NCBI GenBank assembly: GCA_027475525.1
Contig: JAMWFC010000090.1
Coordinates: 1,054,001-1,118,000, forward strand
DNA length: 64,000 nucleotides
Source: Macrolepiota albuminosa
Lineage: Eukaryota; Basidiomycota; Agaricomycetes; Agaricales; Agaricaceae
Direction of reading: 5' to 3'
Position numbers and translations under genes: made by a program. Below the pieces are notes generated by a model. It did no database searches and had not been told where the DNA came from. It saw nothing but the letters and a program-made list of their open reading frames with translations. Positions 20,700-34,223 of this stretch are shown here, one piece after another (within the stretch, counting starts at the first letter, position 1; the number at the start of each line of letters is the position of its first letter).

Positions 20700-23600
20700 C
20701 TACAAACTATTCCTGGTCATTGCCAGTTCCAAAGTCAAATGGCTCTGGGGTTGTGCAATTAGGAAATAGCACATCACTATTGGCCAAGTACAGTTGCAGC
20801 AGTGACACATGAAACTTAGGCACTATCCTGCATGCCTGCAGCACATGAGGTAGTTCCAGCATGTAATTAGACGTGCTGGGCTCAGCTTCAAGGACTTTAT
20901 ATGGTCCAATCTACTTGGAACATAGCTTACTTGCTCTGCTTTTTAGCAAGTTCAAGTTTTTGTCAAGAGATATACTAGGTTCTCCTTCTCAATGTCCAGT
21001 TCATCACACTTGCAATTATTTGCATATTTTGTTTGTCATACATGCAATTCTATAATTGCATCATGAGCATCTGCTAAGTTTCTTAGTGCATTGCATGTGA
21101 ACTGGTTAACTCCAATATGAATAACTTTGTCAGTGTGAAGTTCATGAACCATGGATAGCATATAGCCATTATTGAGTTCAAAGGGTGAGTACCCTGTAGT
21201 TTTGGATATGCTCATGTTTATTGTGAATTCAATGAGTGGATATCTATCTACCCAGTCCTTCTGATCAGGACATACAAATGCTTGCAGTATCTGTGCAATA
21301 TTTCTATTTGCCCATTCTGTCTGGCCATCTATTTGCAGATGAAACAACGTCAACATGAGCAACTTTGCTCCAAGCAGCTTGTGCAGCTCCTTCCACTATT
21401 TGGAAGTAAATTTAGCATCTCAATCATTTACAATCGAGCTGGGCAATCCATGAAGGCATACTATCTCCTTGAGATAGATCCAAGACAAGTCTGAGACTGT
21501 CATGGTTGTCCTCACAGAAATGAGATAGACCATACTGGTCATTCTACAGATTACTACTTACAGGTAGTTGAAATCCTTTGACTCTGGGAATGGACTAATA
21601 AAGTCCATCACAATTGAGTCCCAGGGTTTGACTAGAATCAGAAGCAGATGAAGCTTCTCTAGCAGCTTCAATGTTGATACTTTTGACTATTGACATAGCT
21701 CACATGTCGAGCAGAATTGACTCATCTCCTTGGCTATTTGCAGCCACCAGTACCAGCGCTGCACATAATCCAATGTTTTCTGAGTTCTAAAGTGGCCTAC
21801 TACTTTGTGGGCCTGCTCTAGAATAGTTGTGATCAATGACCTCTTCTGAAAAATGCAAATGACTTTGGACCCAGTAGGTCTAGTGAGATAGATGAGTTGC
21901 TGCTCTATCTTAAAGTGCAAATGCGCCTGAATATTGTTCATAATCTCTAGAAAGAGATTGTCATTCTTGTATCCTTGCTGAATATATGTGCAAAATTGCA
22001 CATTGCCTAAGTCCACTGGTATGGGCTAACAATCATGTGAGTCTAGCACATGCTAGAGAGTCATCTCAGCACCACTAGAAGGCACCTCTTGCCTTGTCTT
22101 TTTGTGTGGCTGGGGGGCCTCATAGTCTACCAGCACCTAAGCTTTGATATCTTAAGCTTCTTGCTGTTCTTGCAGTTGCTTGCTGCAATGTGATTCCTGT
22201 GCTTGCATAGCATATATCTTGACTGTATGTTCTTTGATTTCATAAAAACCTATGCAAGCACAAGTCTTCACTCTCTGAGTCAATGCATCTGTCCACTTGG
22301 ACATAATATAGATATCATCCCAAGTATTGCTCTCAAAATATTGAGACAAGCAATCTGCGACCTTGTTCAATTCGCCCTTTACATAGGTAATGTTGAACTA
22401 ATATTGCGACATGTAGTCAATCCAGCAACATTGTCATGGTGATAGGTGCATTTAAGTCTTGAAAAACTCAAGCGCTTTGTGATCTATAATAATATGGATC
22501 TTATATCCCATTAATTTATCCTCCCACTTCAGCAGGGCTTCTAAGATAGTGAGTGTTTCTAACTTGTATACTGCATAATTCTGCTGGGCAGCAGTGAACT
22601 TACAGGACATAAATTCTGCTGATCAGCAAGTTTGCCACATTTTATCTTGGCCAAATATGGCCTCAATCCCAGTCTTCGAAGCATGGCATATGAGCCAAAT
22701 AGACTTATCAATGTATGGGTCAATTAGCCAGATCACTGGCATCTTTGCACAGATGTGCTTAATCATTTCAAAACACCACTGATACAGCGGTCTTCAGTAA
22801 AAAGGGGACCCATTCTAGGTCAAAGCCATCAGTAGCCCAGTGTATGCCATGATATCTGGCAAAAAGTTACCAATATAGTTCACTAATCCAACAAATTGCT
22901 GGATATCATTATATATGTGTGGAGTATGCCACTCTTGAATTCAATTTAGTTTATCTGTGTCCCCTTCTCATCAATGACATGACCAAGACAGTCTATACTA
23001 GGTGTATACAACTTGCACTTCTTCTATTTGAGGTAGAGGCTGACTTTATGCAGTTGTTCAAATATAACTTATAGGTGCTATTTGTGCTTCTCAATAAAAT
23101 CTGAGAAGATAAATATATCATCTAAATAGATGTGCATAAACTTTTCAATTATGTTTCAAAAGATAGATGTTATAAACTTCTGGAATGTTGCTGGTGCATT
23201 ACAGTCACCAATTTGCATGATATTGCTCACAAATATCCCCATCAAAGGCAAAAACAGTGTCTTTGGTATATCTTCTTCATGTATGCAAACCTGTTCATAT
23301 GCATCTGTTAGGTCAATTTTCAACCTGTACTTTGCTTTAGCAACATCCTTGCATATAACTTCCTAGTCTGAAAGGGGTATCACGTCTTTAACTGTATTAT
23401 CATTGCACTGTCATGCATTCAATGCAGTTTGTAACATCTTATTCTTGTTGAGAATACAAAGTAAGGGTGCAGCTTGCACCGCTGATTGTGGCTCCCACCA
23501 CTTTGCATTTATGTATCTGTTTGTCTTTTCAGAAAGCTAATCTTGCAGTGCTTGTGAACAGCGAGGCAAGTGGTACTTGTACTGCTTATCCTCGTCAAGG

Positions 23601-24830
23601 AGGTTAATCTCATGATTAACCTCCCTCCAAGAGAGAAGTTTCTCCTTCATCCCATTGATAATATTAGCAAACTCATGCTGCCACTGCTTGCACAATCAAG
23701 GAATATCTTTTTCTGTAAAGCTCATGGCCTTATCTTTCCCCTTTACTATGTGTGCTATATATAGCTGAACCTTTGGTTCAAATCGCTCCTATAAGGCATG
23801 TACATGCTCTTTTGTGAGATTCCCTGGATTCAACCTTACAACTAGTTGCATCCTCACTATGCTCATCATATTCGATGATAATTGCACACTTCTTGCCTTC
23901 AGCGATACACCATTAAACATGATATCCAATGTTTCAGAGATTTCATCTTCTTGTGTATAACGGTATACTTCTCCCATCTGAGTTGACTGCACCTGTTTTA
24001 TAGTATGCATCACTATTGACACTACCAACTCATTCCACTCTCATAGCATTCTTGGTCATATGCCTATTGCACTCCTGGCTGAGATACTGGTCAATCCATT
24101 AGTGACCTTGTGCTTCCTACAGTTCCCATCATACTATATATCTTGTCTTTGACGAGATTCTTCATCCTCACTCAAGAGCTAATTAGCTGACATTCCAGCA
24201 ACTCCACCATGCATTTACTACACTTATTCTTATGCTGTCTAGCCTGATTAAGCTTTCCATTTGTATATCTGACCATGTCTGGGTACTTCTCTTTCTTCAA
24301 AGTTTCTTGAAACTCTTCCTCAGACATCAGAATAGCTGGCAAGTCTGCCTGCAGGCTCTTCAGTGGAACTTGCTTGTCTTCCACCTTCTGTACAGTCACT
24401 TTCTTGCAACCATTTAGTCAGTTGCATTTGTTGCGACACTTCTTTATTATGCAATAGCACCTCAAGCAACTGTACATGTTGCTTAACACAACTTTCTCCA
24501 CCTTCATAGGCTTACCATTCACAATAACCATGTTATTCACAAAATTCAAGGACACCTTGTTCTTATGCATAAATGGTGTACTGATGATTATATCGTAGTG
24601 ATCAAAATTTGCTAGGTTCACATACTCTTTGGTCAATGTCTCTGATGTCTTTATCCTGACTTCAGCACCAAACTGAACCATGGCACAGCTTCCTATAGTC
24701 CCCAACTAAAGTATCAATGGCTCTTCCAACTCATGAATGTGTATCATATTGATATGAGCAAACTGGGGTATAATGCCCATAGTGGTACTCCCTGAGTTCT
24801 ACAGAGTCCAGGCCAGATGTCCATTAACAT
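20700..24830 (-). pseudogene. gypsy-2 pol (protease, RT, RNase H, integrase), broken
   Basis: Order on the minus strand: a protease with the active-site loop reading NSGST (about 24800), where catalytic Asp has become Asn, a G-to-A type change. Reverse transcriptase with YLDD in MHIYLDDIFIFSD (about 23135-23100) and the downstream VNYIGNFLPDIMAY block (about 22890). RNase H to about 22400. The integrase zinc-binding HHCC region (HKVVGHFRTQKTLDYV and CSTCELC, 21815-21690). The integrase core end includes DGQTEWANRNIAQILQAF (about 21330). Many in-frame stops make it non-functional. Confidence 0.85.
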
Positions 24831-24899
24831 CAACATAGGTGACCAAGCACTCCTTTTCCTCAGGAGTATGACGTGGCCACTGCAACTTATTAGTTGTCT

Positions 24900-27800
24900 T
24901 CTGCAGAGTAACATATCTTATTTGGACATATTAATCTCCACAGTACTTTATCAGTACAAACAGGTGTTTGTCCTCGTCATCACAAGTATAGTAGTCACTG
25001 TCATACATGTCTACTGCAATGTATTTGTTGCCATCAATCTGAACGCTTTCAGCATCATCTATTTTTGAGCCCTCAGCCCTATTTTGCAGCTCTTCCTCAA
25101 CCTCTTCAATGACCTCCTCATCCTCATTGTCACTAATAATGTCACTGGGGGCTGCAGCCATATGGGCTGCTCATATGTGTGCCTTAGGCAGAGCAGGGCA
25201 TTCCTTAGTGAAATGTCCAGCCCTCCCACAATTGTAGCACACTGAGGGATCTCTCGCAGGCCTTTCCTGGGCTGCTTCAAAACTCACATTAGATTTGCTA
25301 GTCATATGCACTGCAGGCGCTACACCTCCTTCTAGCTGCTACCTGGTTTTGACCCAAAGAGGGTCGAATATCTTTTGCTGGCAAATATCCAGTGGGTTTT
25401 GGTCGAGGCCATTGGCCTCCAGGAATTGTTTTGCAAACAACAAATTGCAAATTGCAATTGTTCTTCATCTCCAACTATTTGGCAAGAAAAGTTCCCACTT
25501 TTATTGCCTGATGGTTCACAGGTTCTTGGCATGAACTACACTGTTCATAATGATTCACAGTTCATGTCAACTGCTCATACCAAATAGTGTACACCAAGAA
25601 CTTGGTCACTATATTGACTTCTGGAGACAAATTGTTATCGTGTATCAATGCTCTCCTCATCTCTGCAAGTATTCCATCCAGAAATATCTTGCAAATGGTG
25701 TATTTGTCTGAATAGATGGCCATATTTTGCACATAACCCACCAGATCATCATAAAATGTCTGAATGCCAGTCTTGACATCATATACTTCCTTTTTAAAGA
25801 CATCCTGTGCTTTCTGCATGGTTGCAGCATTGACAAAACAATTATATAGTCCTATCAGGACCTCTCTAAATGTCCAATGCAATTTATCACAATTGATGTG
25901 AAGGACATGGTGGCAGAACCAATTCTGTGCCTCTCCTTCCATAAATTCATGTAACACAAATATTCTCTCTTGGTTCATGTCATCTCCTCCATAGCAGCAA
26001 GCTGCCAGATGGTAATAGATGTCCATGGCCTAGTCCTCCAGCTAAGAGAACCCCAGCATATGCACATATGTGCTTACCATCAGATTTGCAGGGACTTACC
26101 TCAGCAGGAAATTCAAACCTGACTCCAAGAGAGTTATCTATCAGTTGAGTGAGATGGTCATGCATATAATCTATATGGATCTGGACTGCCTCATTCATTC
26201 CAGGCATATTTTCACACAAATTATGAGGTGCAGGCATCAAGAATGTCCAGGGACTGTGAAACAGGTGTTTGTTGGCCGTTCTTTCCAGCTGTGAGGTAGG
26301 CTGTTGCCTCATTTCTCAATCCGCTGGTAATTCACCAGCCTGCCTGCCACTATTACAACAATTATTATTGTCTCAATTGTTCTGTCTACAATCATAACCC
26401 TCACTGTCATTATTGCAATGATTCTGCTTCCTCATATCGTAGTGATCACTACTATCATCACTACCCTCTGGATCTCTGTTTGGCTTAGCAGTTTAAGCAG
26501 CAACTTGTCGCTGCATATCATTGACAGGCATTACACCTTCACGCCCTTCAAAAGCTATCTCCTGGTCGTCAATCAACAACTCACCATGATTGTACAAGTC
26601 CTGATTGCACATCCTCTGGTAATTGATGTGTTCATTCCAGTTGTCTACCAGATGGATGTGTTGTGCTATGCGTTATAATTGCATTTGCTCCTCAAGAATG
26701 TGGACTTTGTTCATCTCTTCTTTGATAGTGACTTGCTTTTGAGGTGTTTTAACCTCTTGCACAGCAAGTAGCACTTCTGGCTCTGCTGGAGTTGTTGTCA
26801 CAGTCTCTACTTCAGATAATGCCTGCTGAGGCATTCTGCTAATATTGTGTTGACAGTTCGCAGCATTCTGACATGACATAGTCTTGCTGAGACTCATTGG
26901 CCTGGCAAGGCACATTTAGCAATTCCATTGCGTCTGCACTCAATGGCACTTATTGGCACACACTCATTTCATATTCCACTGAATTGGCTAGTGTGGCTGT
27001 TGAGACTGCTGACCCCTGTGCTGCTTTGTGCTTTAGGTATTCCACTACTTCGAGTTCAAAGATATGTATAAATAATTTGATATATTCTGTCAAATCTGCA
27101 CAGGGTACATCATGGCTCTTAGCAGCCAATAACTGTAGATGCTTTTATGTCGATTTCTTTGTGACCAATGGATACCAGTCCAGTACCAGCTGTAACTGGA
27201 TAGACAAGGTCAAATGTGATCTCTCACTTTTCTCATCATCTGAGGATTCCAGTTTGGACTCTAAGTCCAGAATTCTTCTGAGGCCTTCATGCCTTACCTG
27301 TGGCTGTTTGCTGACCCCTTCATGTGACTCCTGAGTTTTAGGTGCCAATGGCACCTTTTTTGGCCATACAATATTATTGTCCTCTCTACTGACTATTATA
27401 GTTGGTCCTTGCTTTGGTCCATATGTTGTCATTGACAACAGTCCTGGTTCAGTGGCAGTGTCTACCACATACTCCAAATGCTGCTCTGTTGGTGCAGTCC
27501 AGAATAGAGTGCTGTGCATGAAAGCGCTGTCTTGCACTATTTCTAAATACTGAGTAAGGTCTGGTTGACCTTCAGACTAGATAGATGAGTTCTCAGGCAA
27601 TTCCAGGTATATCAATAAAGGCATTTGACTCATTGGCAGTGACATTTCTGAGACTGTGGATCTCTCCCCTGGTTTACCATCAGACTGTACAATAGACATC
27701 ATCTGTGACATGGATAGCCCACCCAGCATTCCAAAGCTTGTGCTAACATTGTGAGATATTTTTTCATCCCGCTTTGATAGAGGCTGGTAAGTAGACATGG

Positions 27801-27912
27801 GTTGCATCTTGACAGCTTGAGATACAGGTGAGTCACCTGTATCTGGGGCTGGAAAAAGGGGGTTCAGATCAAGAGAGCCAATTATGGAAGCATGTTCTTG
27901 ACATGATGCCAA
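24900..27912 (-). pseudogene. gypsy-2 gag, broken
   Basis: A possible start is the ATG at 27912 (MASCQEHASIIGSLDLN), about 85 bp inside the LTR. A low-complexity N-terminal region is followed by the Retrotrans_gag core (about 26030-25560; EGEAQNWFCHHVL, LIGLYNCFV) and a CCHC zinc knuckle, CYNCGRAGHFTKEC (about 25240-25195). An acidic segment follows. Several TAG/TGA stops and small shifts disrupt it. A diverged copy of the N-terminal segment GGLSMSQMMSIVQS is found again at 52011 on the opposite strand. Confidence 0.75.
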
Positions 27913-27995
27913 CAGAAATTGAGAGTTTTTATAATGAGTTGCCTAGTCAGTAACAAGCCTAGAGTCTAAAGCCGATAGCAGAAGATTTAAAAAAA

Positions 27996-28161
27996 TGTAA
28001 CTGTTGGTTATAAGCTAGAACTATCTTGTATGTATCACACAGTGCTAAATCAGACCGCAGTATCAGATTTAACTAGAACTAGAGTAAATACAAGATGTTA
28101 TCTCTTATATAATACTATATGTTGTGCTAATAGCATCCTTGACATGTGACAATTCGTTACA
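27996..28161 (-). repeat. 5' LTR of gypsy-2
   Basis: 166 bp, TGTAACTGTTGG to CGTTACA on the plus strand, followed immediately by target duplication gtatg. Confidence 0.9.
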
Positions 28162-29450
28162 GTATGCCTTTAGTCTTGATATTATCTGAATAATTGTTTG
28201 TGTGCCTTCTGATTGACTGGTATGCATTGACTGACATGCTTTATATTAGAAATCAAGTTGTAATACACACCTAAGATTAGTGTATAAGTTAATCCTCAGT
28301 CTCTTTTATAATCAACTATATTGTACTGTATCTAAGATTAACATATAAGTTAATCTAAGTGTACAGTGAGTTGTAACCTCTGCAGTTGAGAGGTTAATAT
28401 AGCGCCAAACTGGTCATGCAATCACATGACCTATGTGTATTGACAAAAGAAGGTGAAAAGTGACAGCTGGCTAAAATTATCTACAGGGAGAGGAGGAAGG
28501 ATTGATGAATAAAAAGTTAAAGTACACTAATAAAATACTGGCATGATTTTGTGAGCAAGAGGCCAATGTGACCTTCTTATCACGTACTTACTTTGAGATA
28601 TTTTGTCTTGTGAAAGTGCAATGTGAATGAGCTGTGAAGCTGACAAAATATCTAAGGTGAGAGGTGAGCCCAGCTCACCAAACAGCTATGGACAGGGGGT
28701 CTCACTGATAATTTTATAAAAAGAAAAGGGATTGTAAAGAAAAAGAAATATAACAGGTTTCTCACAGAATAAATGGGAATGTGGTGAGAACAAGAATGTT
28801 AGAGAGCGCTAGTGCGCTCACTTGAGCAGCTGGTGGAAAAGGAGGTGGACAAAAGAGGGGGCCACCAAGATGTCTAAGACCATATGCTATACTGACCATG
28901 ACATGGCATCTGCCAGACTTTGGTGCCATGCCAAGATTGGCATGCGGTCTAGAGGGGAGAAAGGTGCAAATGTGATCAGAGGAGCCACCTTGAGCATACA
29001 GAGGCCTCCAAAAATGCTTGCCACCTTTGGTGCTTGCCTTTATACCAAGTAATTGGTTAGTTAGTGTAAATACTCATCCTCAGTCTCTTCTATAATCAAC
29101 TGAGGGTACTGTCCAGATACAACTCTCCTTATATATGTGTTGCTTGAACAATACTCTTTGGCCAAGGTGGCCAGACAAAGCATGTATGATTAGTGTGATG
29201 GTTTGGAGGGTGGCCGGTTATCTAAGTATATGTAGTGGCCTTTATCATGTATTTCTAACACTTTGACCAGCATGCATACTTGACACTGGTATATACTTTG
29301 TGACTTTAAGTTTATTAACCCCAGCCTCATCTTAGAACCCCTGGTTCTTGACTCAACCTCATCTTTTTCCTTTTCCCAGTCCTCTTTGACCCCAGACCAA
29401 GTCCTTTCAACCCAGACTTGTTTTCTTTCATGTCTTCAGCCCTGGAGCAC
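28162..29450. other. Repeat-derived spacer without a recognised gene
   Basis: Contains duplicated short motifs, for example 'aagattaRtRtataagttaatc' at about 28271 and 28332 (split here by ambiguity codes), and 'cctcagtctctt' near 28293 and 29071. These are probably pieces of old LTRs. No protein similarity was recognised. Confidence 0.4.
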
Positions 29451-30186
29451 AGCCTAGAGCTTCAGACACCCCAAGTTCACATTGCAACAATACCAGTAAT
29501 GTCGCATGACTTGTTCATCATCAGGGCCTTTTCAATAGCTTTGAATGTGTTTTCACAAGCGGCTCTCTGAACAGACAGAGGTTCAGCGGACAGCTGATAG
29601 ACAGAATTGAATTGATGAGTGGATGGTGGACAGGTAGAGTTAAAGAATGTCACTCACTATTGGCTGTTCCTTTACATGCTTGAGATAGTGGGTAAGCTTA
29701 TCCTTTCTGACCATCATATCACTGCCTTCTGAATATCATACATCATGAGCAGGATTAGAATGTCAGACGTGATCCACCTTGAAGTTGCCATCCATCATTA
29801 AAGAACAATTGAACTTCCACCAGACAGAATCTTCTTCCTAGTTGGATGAAAGATTGACTCCTGGTTGAAGACAAGTTGGACAGAATATTGCAAGTTCACC
29901 ATGGTCCAGTGCCATGGGGTGCCTTGATTTATCATGGCCAAAGCCTGCCCACTTCAACTTTTTCAGCCACTGCCATGAACAAGAAATTTGTTGTAGCTTG
30001 TGGTAAAGGTTATCCACCTCACCAGAAAATGCAATCGGGAAAGTTATTCTTGCAATTTTCTGCCAGTACTGGTAGGTGGATGCTTTGTACTCTAGATTCA
30101 GCAGACGGAAGTTGTCTAGCACAGCCGTTGTAAAATATGTTTGTGTCTGATCAAATGTACTGGAGACCAGCTGTGAGCAGATGGTA

Positions 30187-31859
30187 CAGTGGCTCAAAAA
30201 ACTGTTCCAATGTTTCATACTTTTTCAAAAATGACATTGGCATGATAGATGAGAAGTGTCTAAAATCATAGTTAAATCATTTAAAATACTATAGCATCGT
30301 AGCTACAAAATGAGCCTAGGCTTACATAATTGAAATCAGAACTGATGGAGCAATGGTCATTTTAAAATATTCACTCATTGGGACAGTTTTTTGAGCATTT
30401 TTAATTTTTCAGGTTTATCTTTATTTTACTCAGTGAGTTGCATGTGGAAATATAAACAAAGTCATGTAACCATGTTTAGATATATTTGGGAGTAGTTCAA
30501 GCTGGTTGAACCACATCTTGACCTTCAACCACCATCATGAAACCTATTCCTCCTGCACAACACTCTACATTGCTTCTCTTCTTGCTCAAGGGTATTCTCT
30601 GCATCAAATTGGGGCTCAAACTGGTCTAGGGAAGTCTACTATTGGGAGGATTGGTAGAGAGTTGGAGATGGACAAGGAAAACCATCCTGGAGGCCATCCT
30701 GCTAAGCTTACTCCATATGATAAACAGGCTAGTGTTTGACAAATCTCAGCTGAGAGACTTGATACAGCTGTCCAGGCCACCAATTTTATCAACAGCATCA
30801 TTTCCAACCCTGTCTCTCCCCAGACTGTCTGGAATGTGTTGAAGGAGGAGGGGTATCAGTCTGCTACTAAGAGAAAAGTTCCTATGCTCAAAGCTAGACA
30901 TTGACAACTGCAGCTTAAATGGGCTCAGGAGCATCAGAACTGGACTATAGAGGACTGGAAAAGGGTGTTGTGGACAGATGAGACAAAGATTAACAGGATT
31001 GGGTCAGATGGGAAGCAGTATGTGTGGAAGCTATGAGGAGAAGGCATTTCAGACCAAATAATTACATTTACTGTAAAGTATGGAGGAGGGAATAATCTCA
31101 TAGTATGGGGCTGTATAGGTTGGAATGGGGTAGGAAAGCTTGTGGAGGTGGTGGAGATCATGAATGCAGAGCAGTACTGTGAAATCTTGGATGATGAAGC
31201 AAAGGAGAGCTTTGAGAAGTTGAAGATGAAAGAGAGTGCTTGCTACTTTCAACAGGACAATGACCCCAAACACAACTCCAAGAGGGCTGACAAGTGGTTT
31301 GAGGACAACAACTTTGATGTCCTTTGGTGTCCAGCCCAATCCCCTGATCTCAACCCTATTGAACATCTCTGGGAGTACCTCAAGGAGCAACTTAGGCAAT
31401 ATGAAACACCTCCTCATGGTGTGTATGAATTATGGGAGAGGGTTGCAAAGGAGTGGAATGAAATACCACCAGAGGTATGCCAAAGACTAATAGAAAGCAT
31501 GCCTAGAAGGATTCAAGCAGTTATCAAGGCAAATGGAGGACATACAAAGTACTAGATACTAAAATTAGAGATGCTCAAAAAACTGTCCCAATAAATGAAT
31601 ATTTTAAAATGGCTATTCCTCCATCAGTTTTGATCTTGATTACATGGGCCTAGGCTCATTTTGTAGCTACAATGTCATAGTATTTTACATGATTTAATCA
31701 GGATTTTAAATACTTCCCATCCTTCATGCCAATGTCATCTTTCAAAAAGTATGAAACATTGGGACAGTTTTTTGAGCCACTGTAAAATACTTCCCATCCT
31801 TCATGCCAATGTCATCTTTCAAAAAGTATGAAACATTGGGACAGTTTTTTGAGCCACTG
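30187..31859 (+). mobile_element. Tc1/mariner DNA transposon with about 210-bp inverted termini
   Basis: Ends are CAGTGGCTCAAAAAACTG and its complement, flanked by TA (30185-30186 and 31860-31861). The true right end is probably 31782, because 31708-31861 is one of the 77-bp duplications and repeats the terminus. Each terminal region also contains an inward copy of the terminal motif in opposite orientation (about 30380 and 31571), giving a nested inverted-repeat structure. The termini surround a DD34E transposase. Confidence 0.9.
30536..31555 (+). pseudogene. Tc1-type DD34E transposase, broken
   Basis: An N-terminal helix-turn-helix region (GYSLHQIGAQTGLGKSTIG, about 30591-30650) leads to the catalytic DDE domain. 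Catalytic residues: Asp in LWTDETKIN (about 30975), Asp in QQDNDPKHNS (about 31258), and Glu in SPDLNPIEHLW (about 31360), with 34 residues between the last two, as in Tc1. It ends at TAG 31553-31555. It is disrupted by TGA at 30902-30904 and 31034-31036, and by a frame change near 30735. Both TGA positions fit CGA to TGA changes. The enzyme would insert at TA dinucleotides. Confidence 0.88.
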
Positions 31860-31861
31860 TA
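31708..31861. repeat. 77-bp exact tandem duplication 13
   Basis: Copies 31708-31784 and 31785-31861. Duplicates the right terminus of the Tc1 element including its TA. Confidence 0.95.
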
Positions 31862-34069
31862 TCCTCCACCAAGACATCCATCCCAGAACACTCACATGAA
31901 ATGACAGTGATGTAGTGTATTCCAGTTGTGTGAACAATCCGTTGTATTGGATTCCCAAAGCAATCATATCTGTCTATATGGAACCCGTTCATGGCTGGCC
32001 GATCTTCTGAAATATCTTCTATTGGCACATTATTCTCTGGTTTCTGTTGCTCTTCCTCTTCCATGATTTGATCAAGGCTGGCATCCTGAAGTCTGCTCAG
32101 GAAATCTGAAGTCATGGATGGATGCACTGCCAGATGTCCCGGATCGCTATCCGCTGATGGAAGTTCAACATCCAGTTGATATTCGAGTCGTAGAAACTCT
32201 TGCTCCTGAATGTCCTTTTTCTGCTCGTGGTCCTCAAGAGCCCTGACCCTGACCTTCCCTTGATGACAGTTTGCATGCAATGAATTGTGTTGGATATAGA
32301 AATACCCTCCAGTATCCAATATATTCATTGGTTGGAAATACCTACTATTCCATACTTCAGGTCAGTGAAATGGGTTAGAGTCATGCGTGTGGTAGAAACA
32401 TCTGTGACAGAATATTCTTGACCCAATACAATCACAGCATTGCCATCATGTGAGATAATGGTCAGGACAAGCAAGGCAATCAGTAACGTCATTTATTGAT
32501 TCATGACCAAGCAATCTATTGAGCAACTGTGGAACATGATTGATGAAGTCATTACGATAATCTGCTTGTATCTATGTATGAACTTGAATAATTTGCTCTC
32601 AATAATAGCATACATTCAAATCACCTTTATATGCCTTATAGATATGGGCATTATATCATCTACATCATCTACCGTTGGATTATTGTTCAAGTGTGCAAAG
32701 TTATCATCATCTGCAAATGCTGCAGGTAGTGCACTAGTTACAATGGGAATAGGACCCAGTAGTAGCCATTGTGTTATGAGGACTGGCAACTCTCGTGTGT
32801 TCTGAATGAGTTGTGTCCTTTCCTCAGCAAACAGGATGAGGTCTCTTTGCCTGATGACTATTGTTTTTGGTCGCTTGCATTTTTTCAGAGAGTTCAGGTT
32901 CATGATCAAAATATCTATGGCCAGGACCTAGCCATTGTACTGGAGATCTAATGAGACCACTCATTAATATTGGCAATATGCCTCAATTTGGACAGGCTAG
33001 ATACCAGTAGACAACAGACTCTATCCATCAAAGACAAACGGAATCCGTTTGTCATCAATGGACTCTGAATGGAAATGTATATTTTATCATGTGATTCTTC
33101 AGTTGAGAACTGTGCGGTTGCAGAAAATTATATTGTTTATAAACAATATTGTCTACAAACATGTCTGCCCTCCTGCAACTGCCTGGACCAATATTTTTAC
33201 CAAAGAAAAGACGAGTGGAACCGATATTTACAGTGGAAGAAAAATCTATCTTTGAACTATACAAGGAACTTTACCGCTCCTCAACTACTCCTCAAGCTCA
33301 GACTGCTATCTTAAAGGATAAAATCCTAATGGATATCTTCAACTACTGGGCCACAGAAAGAATCAAAGTAGATAGAGCAATTCATTGCAAAGAACTAGAC
33401 ATCATTTGCTTGAATAGAAGGTTGTCCAGTATATCAAAAATTGCTGGTGCCCTTATTACCAGCATAAAGATCCAAAGGTGCTCCTAAAAACTTCACTGCA
33501 AGATGTTGTCCAGCAGACAATGGCAAAGGAGATAAACGAGAAGATCCAGAACTTGTTGAGGGGTAAAAATCACAATGCCTGGGGATTGGATGCATTTGCA
33601 CAATATAATGTGGCTGTCAAAAATGTTATGCATCAACTTACACTGCAGGAGGAAAGTCATTTATAGAAGATGGCAGCAGAATGGAGCAAAAAAGGAAATC
33701 CGCTAGAAATTCAGTGCAAGTTAGTACTCCTTCCATCTCCTATCCGTCCTCTATTCATTGTACATCCATCTGCTTGATTCTGCTTTCTAATCATTGTCTC
33801 TCCAGGAAGGCCCAAAAGCATGGTTTGAAGCATGTGGATGATGCAGATGTGCTTCGATTTAGAGAGATGGGCATGTTAAGTTGGACTGCTGTTTGTTGGT
33901 ATGCAAATAAAGGCAAGACTATTAGAATGTATGTGGTGCCATCATTCTTTAAACAATTTTGACACCAATTATAGTTATGACAATATGTTATACTTGACTC
34001 ATGCTAACCGACCTACCTTTCAAGACTCCTTTCCTGACCTTGTTAGTGACCTCAACAAGAAGATAATGG

Positions 34070-34223
34070 ATTACATGTCTGCTCTTCTTGGTAGAGACAT
34101 GCCATTCAACATGCAATCACCCCATGATTTGACTCCTCCTATCCTTATTACATGTCTGCTCTTCTTGGTAGAGACATGCCATTCAACATGCAATCACCCC
34201 ATGATTTGACTCCTCCTATCCTT
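34070..34223. repeat. 77-bp exact tandem duplication 14
   Basis: Copies 34070-34146 and 34147-34223, in the ORF downstream of the KDZ relic. Confidence 0.95.

Larger units (their letters stand above)
16483..28161 (-). mobile_element. Ty3/gypsy retrotransposon gypsy-2, full length, decayed
   Basis: Two 166-bp LTRs (16483-16648 and 27996-28161) with TGTAAC/TTACA termini bound 11.7 kb. A 5-bp target duplication, gtatg, occurs at 16478-16482 and 28162-28166. Between them on the minus strand lie gag with a zinc knuckle, a protease, RT, RNase H, a zinc-binding integrase N-terminus, an integrase core and an additional long ORF region. All frames carry many TGA/TAG stops. The LTRs differ at roughly 20 or more positions, almost all transitions, so the copy is old or was heavily deaminated. 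Confidence 0.92.
29480..32909 (-). pseudogene. KDZ transposase relic, split by a Tc1 element
   Basis: Minus-strand fragments match the Kyakuja-Dileera-Zisupton (KDZ) transposase family of basidiomycetes. The order is an N-terminal region (32909-32330), the block RIVHTTGIHYITVISCECSG (about 31940-31890), the helical block FDQTQTYFTTAVLDNFRLLNL with YQYWQKIARIT (about 30155-30050), the Cys motif FCPTCLQPG (about 29885) and the start of the catalytic domain, MDGNFKVDHV (about 29800-29770). KDZ enzymes cut and paste DNA. A Tc1 element is inserted at a TA between DVLVED and the following Cys-Ser-Gln segment. Further stops lie after 29760 and the C-terminal catalytic half is not recognisable, so the copy is dead. 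Confidence 0.8.

Noticed and set aside
28822..29052. Small plus-strand ORF between gypsy-2 and KDZ
   Set aside because: 77 codons, no similarity, within repeat debris.
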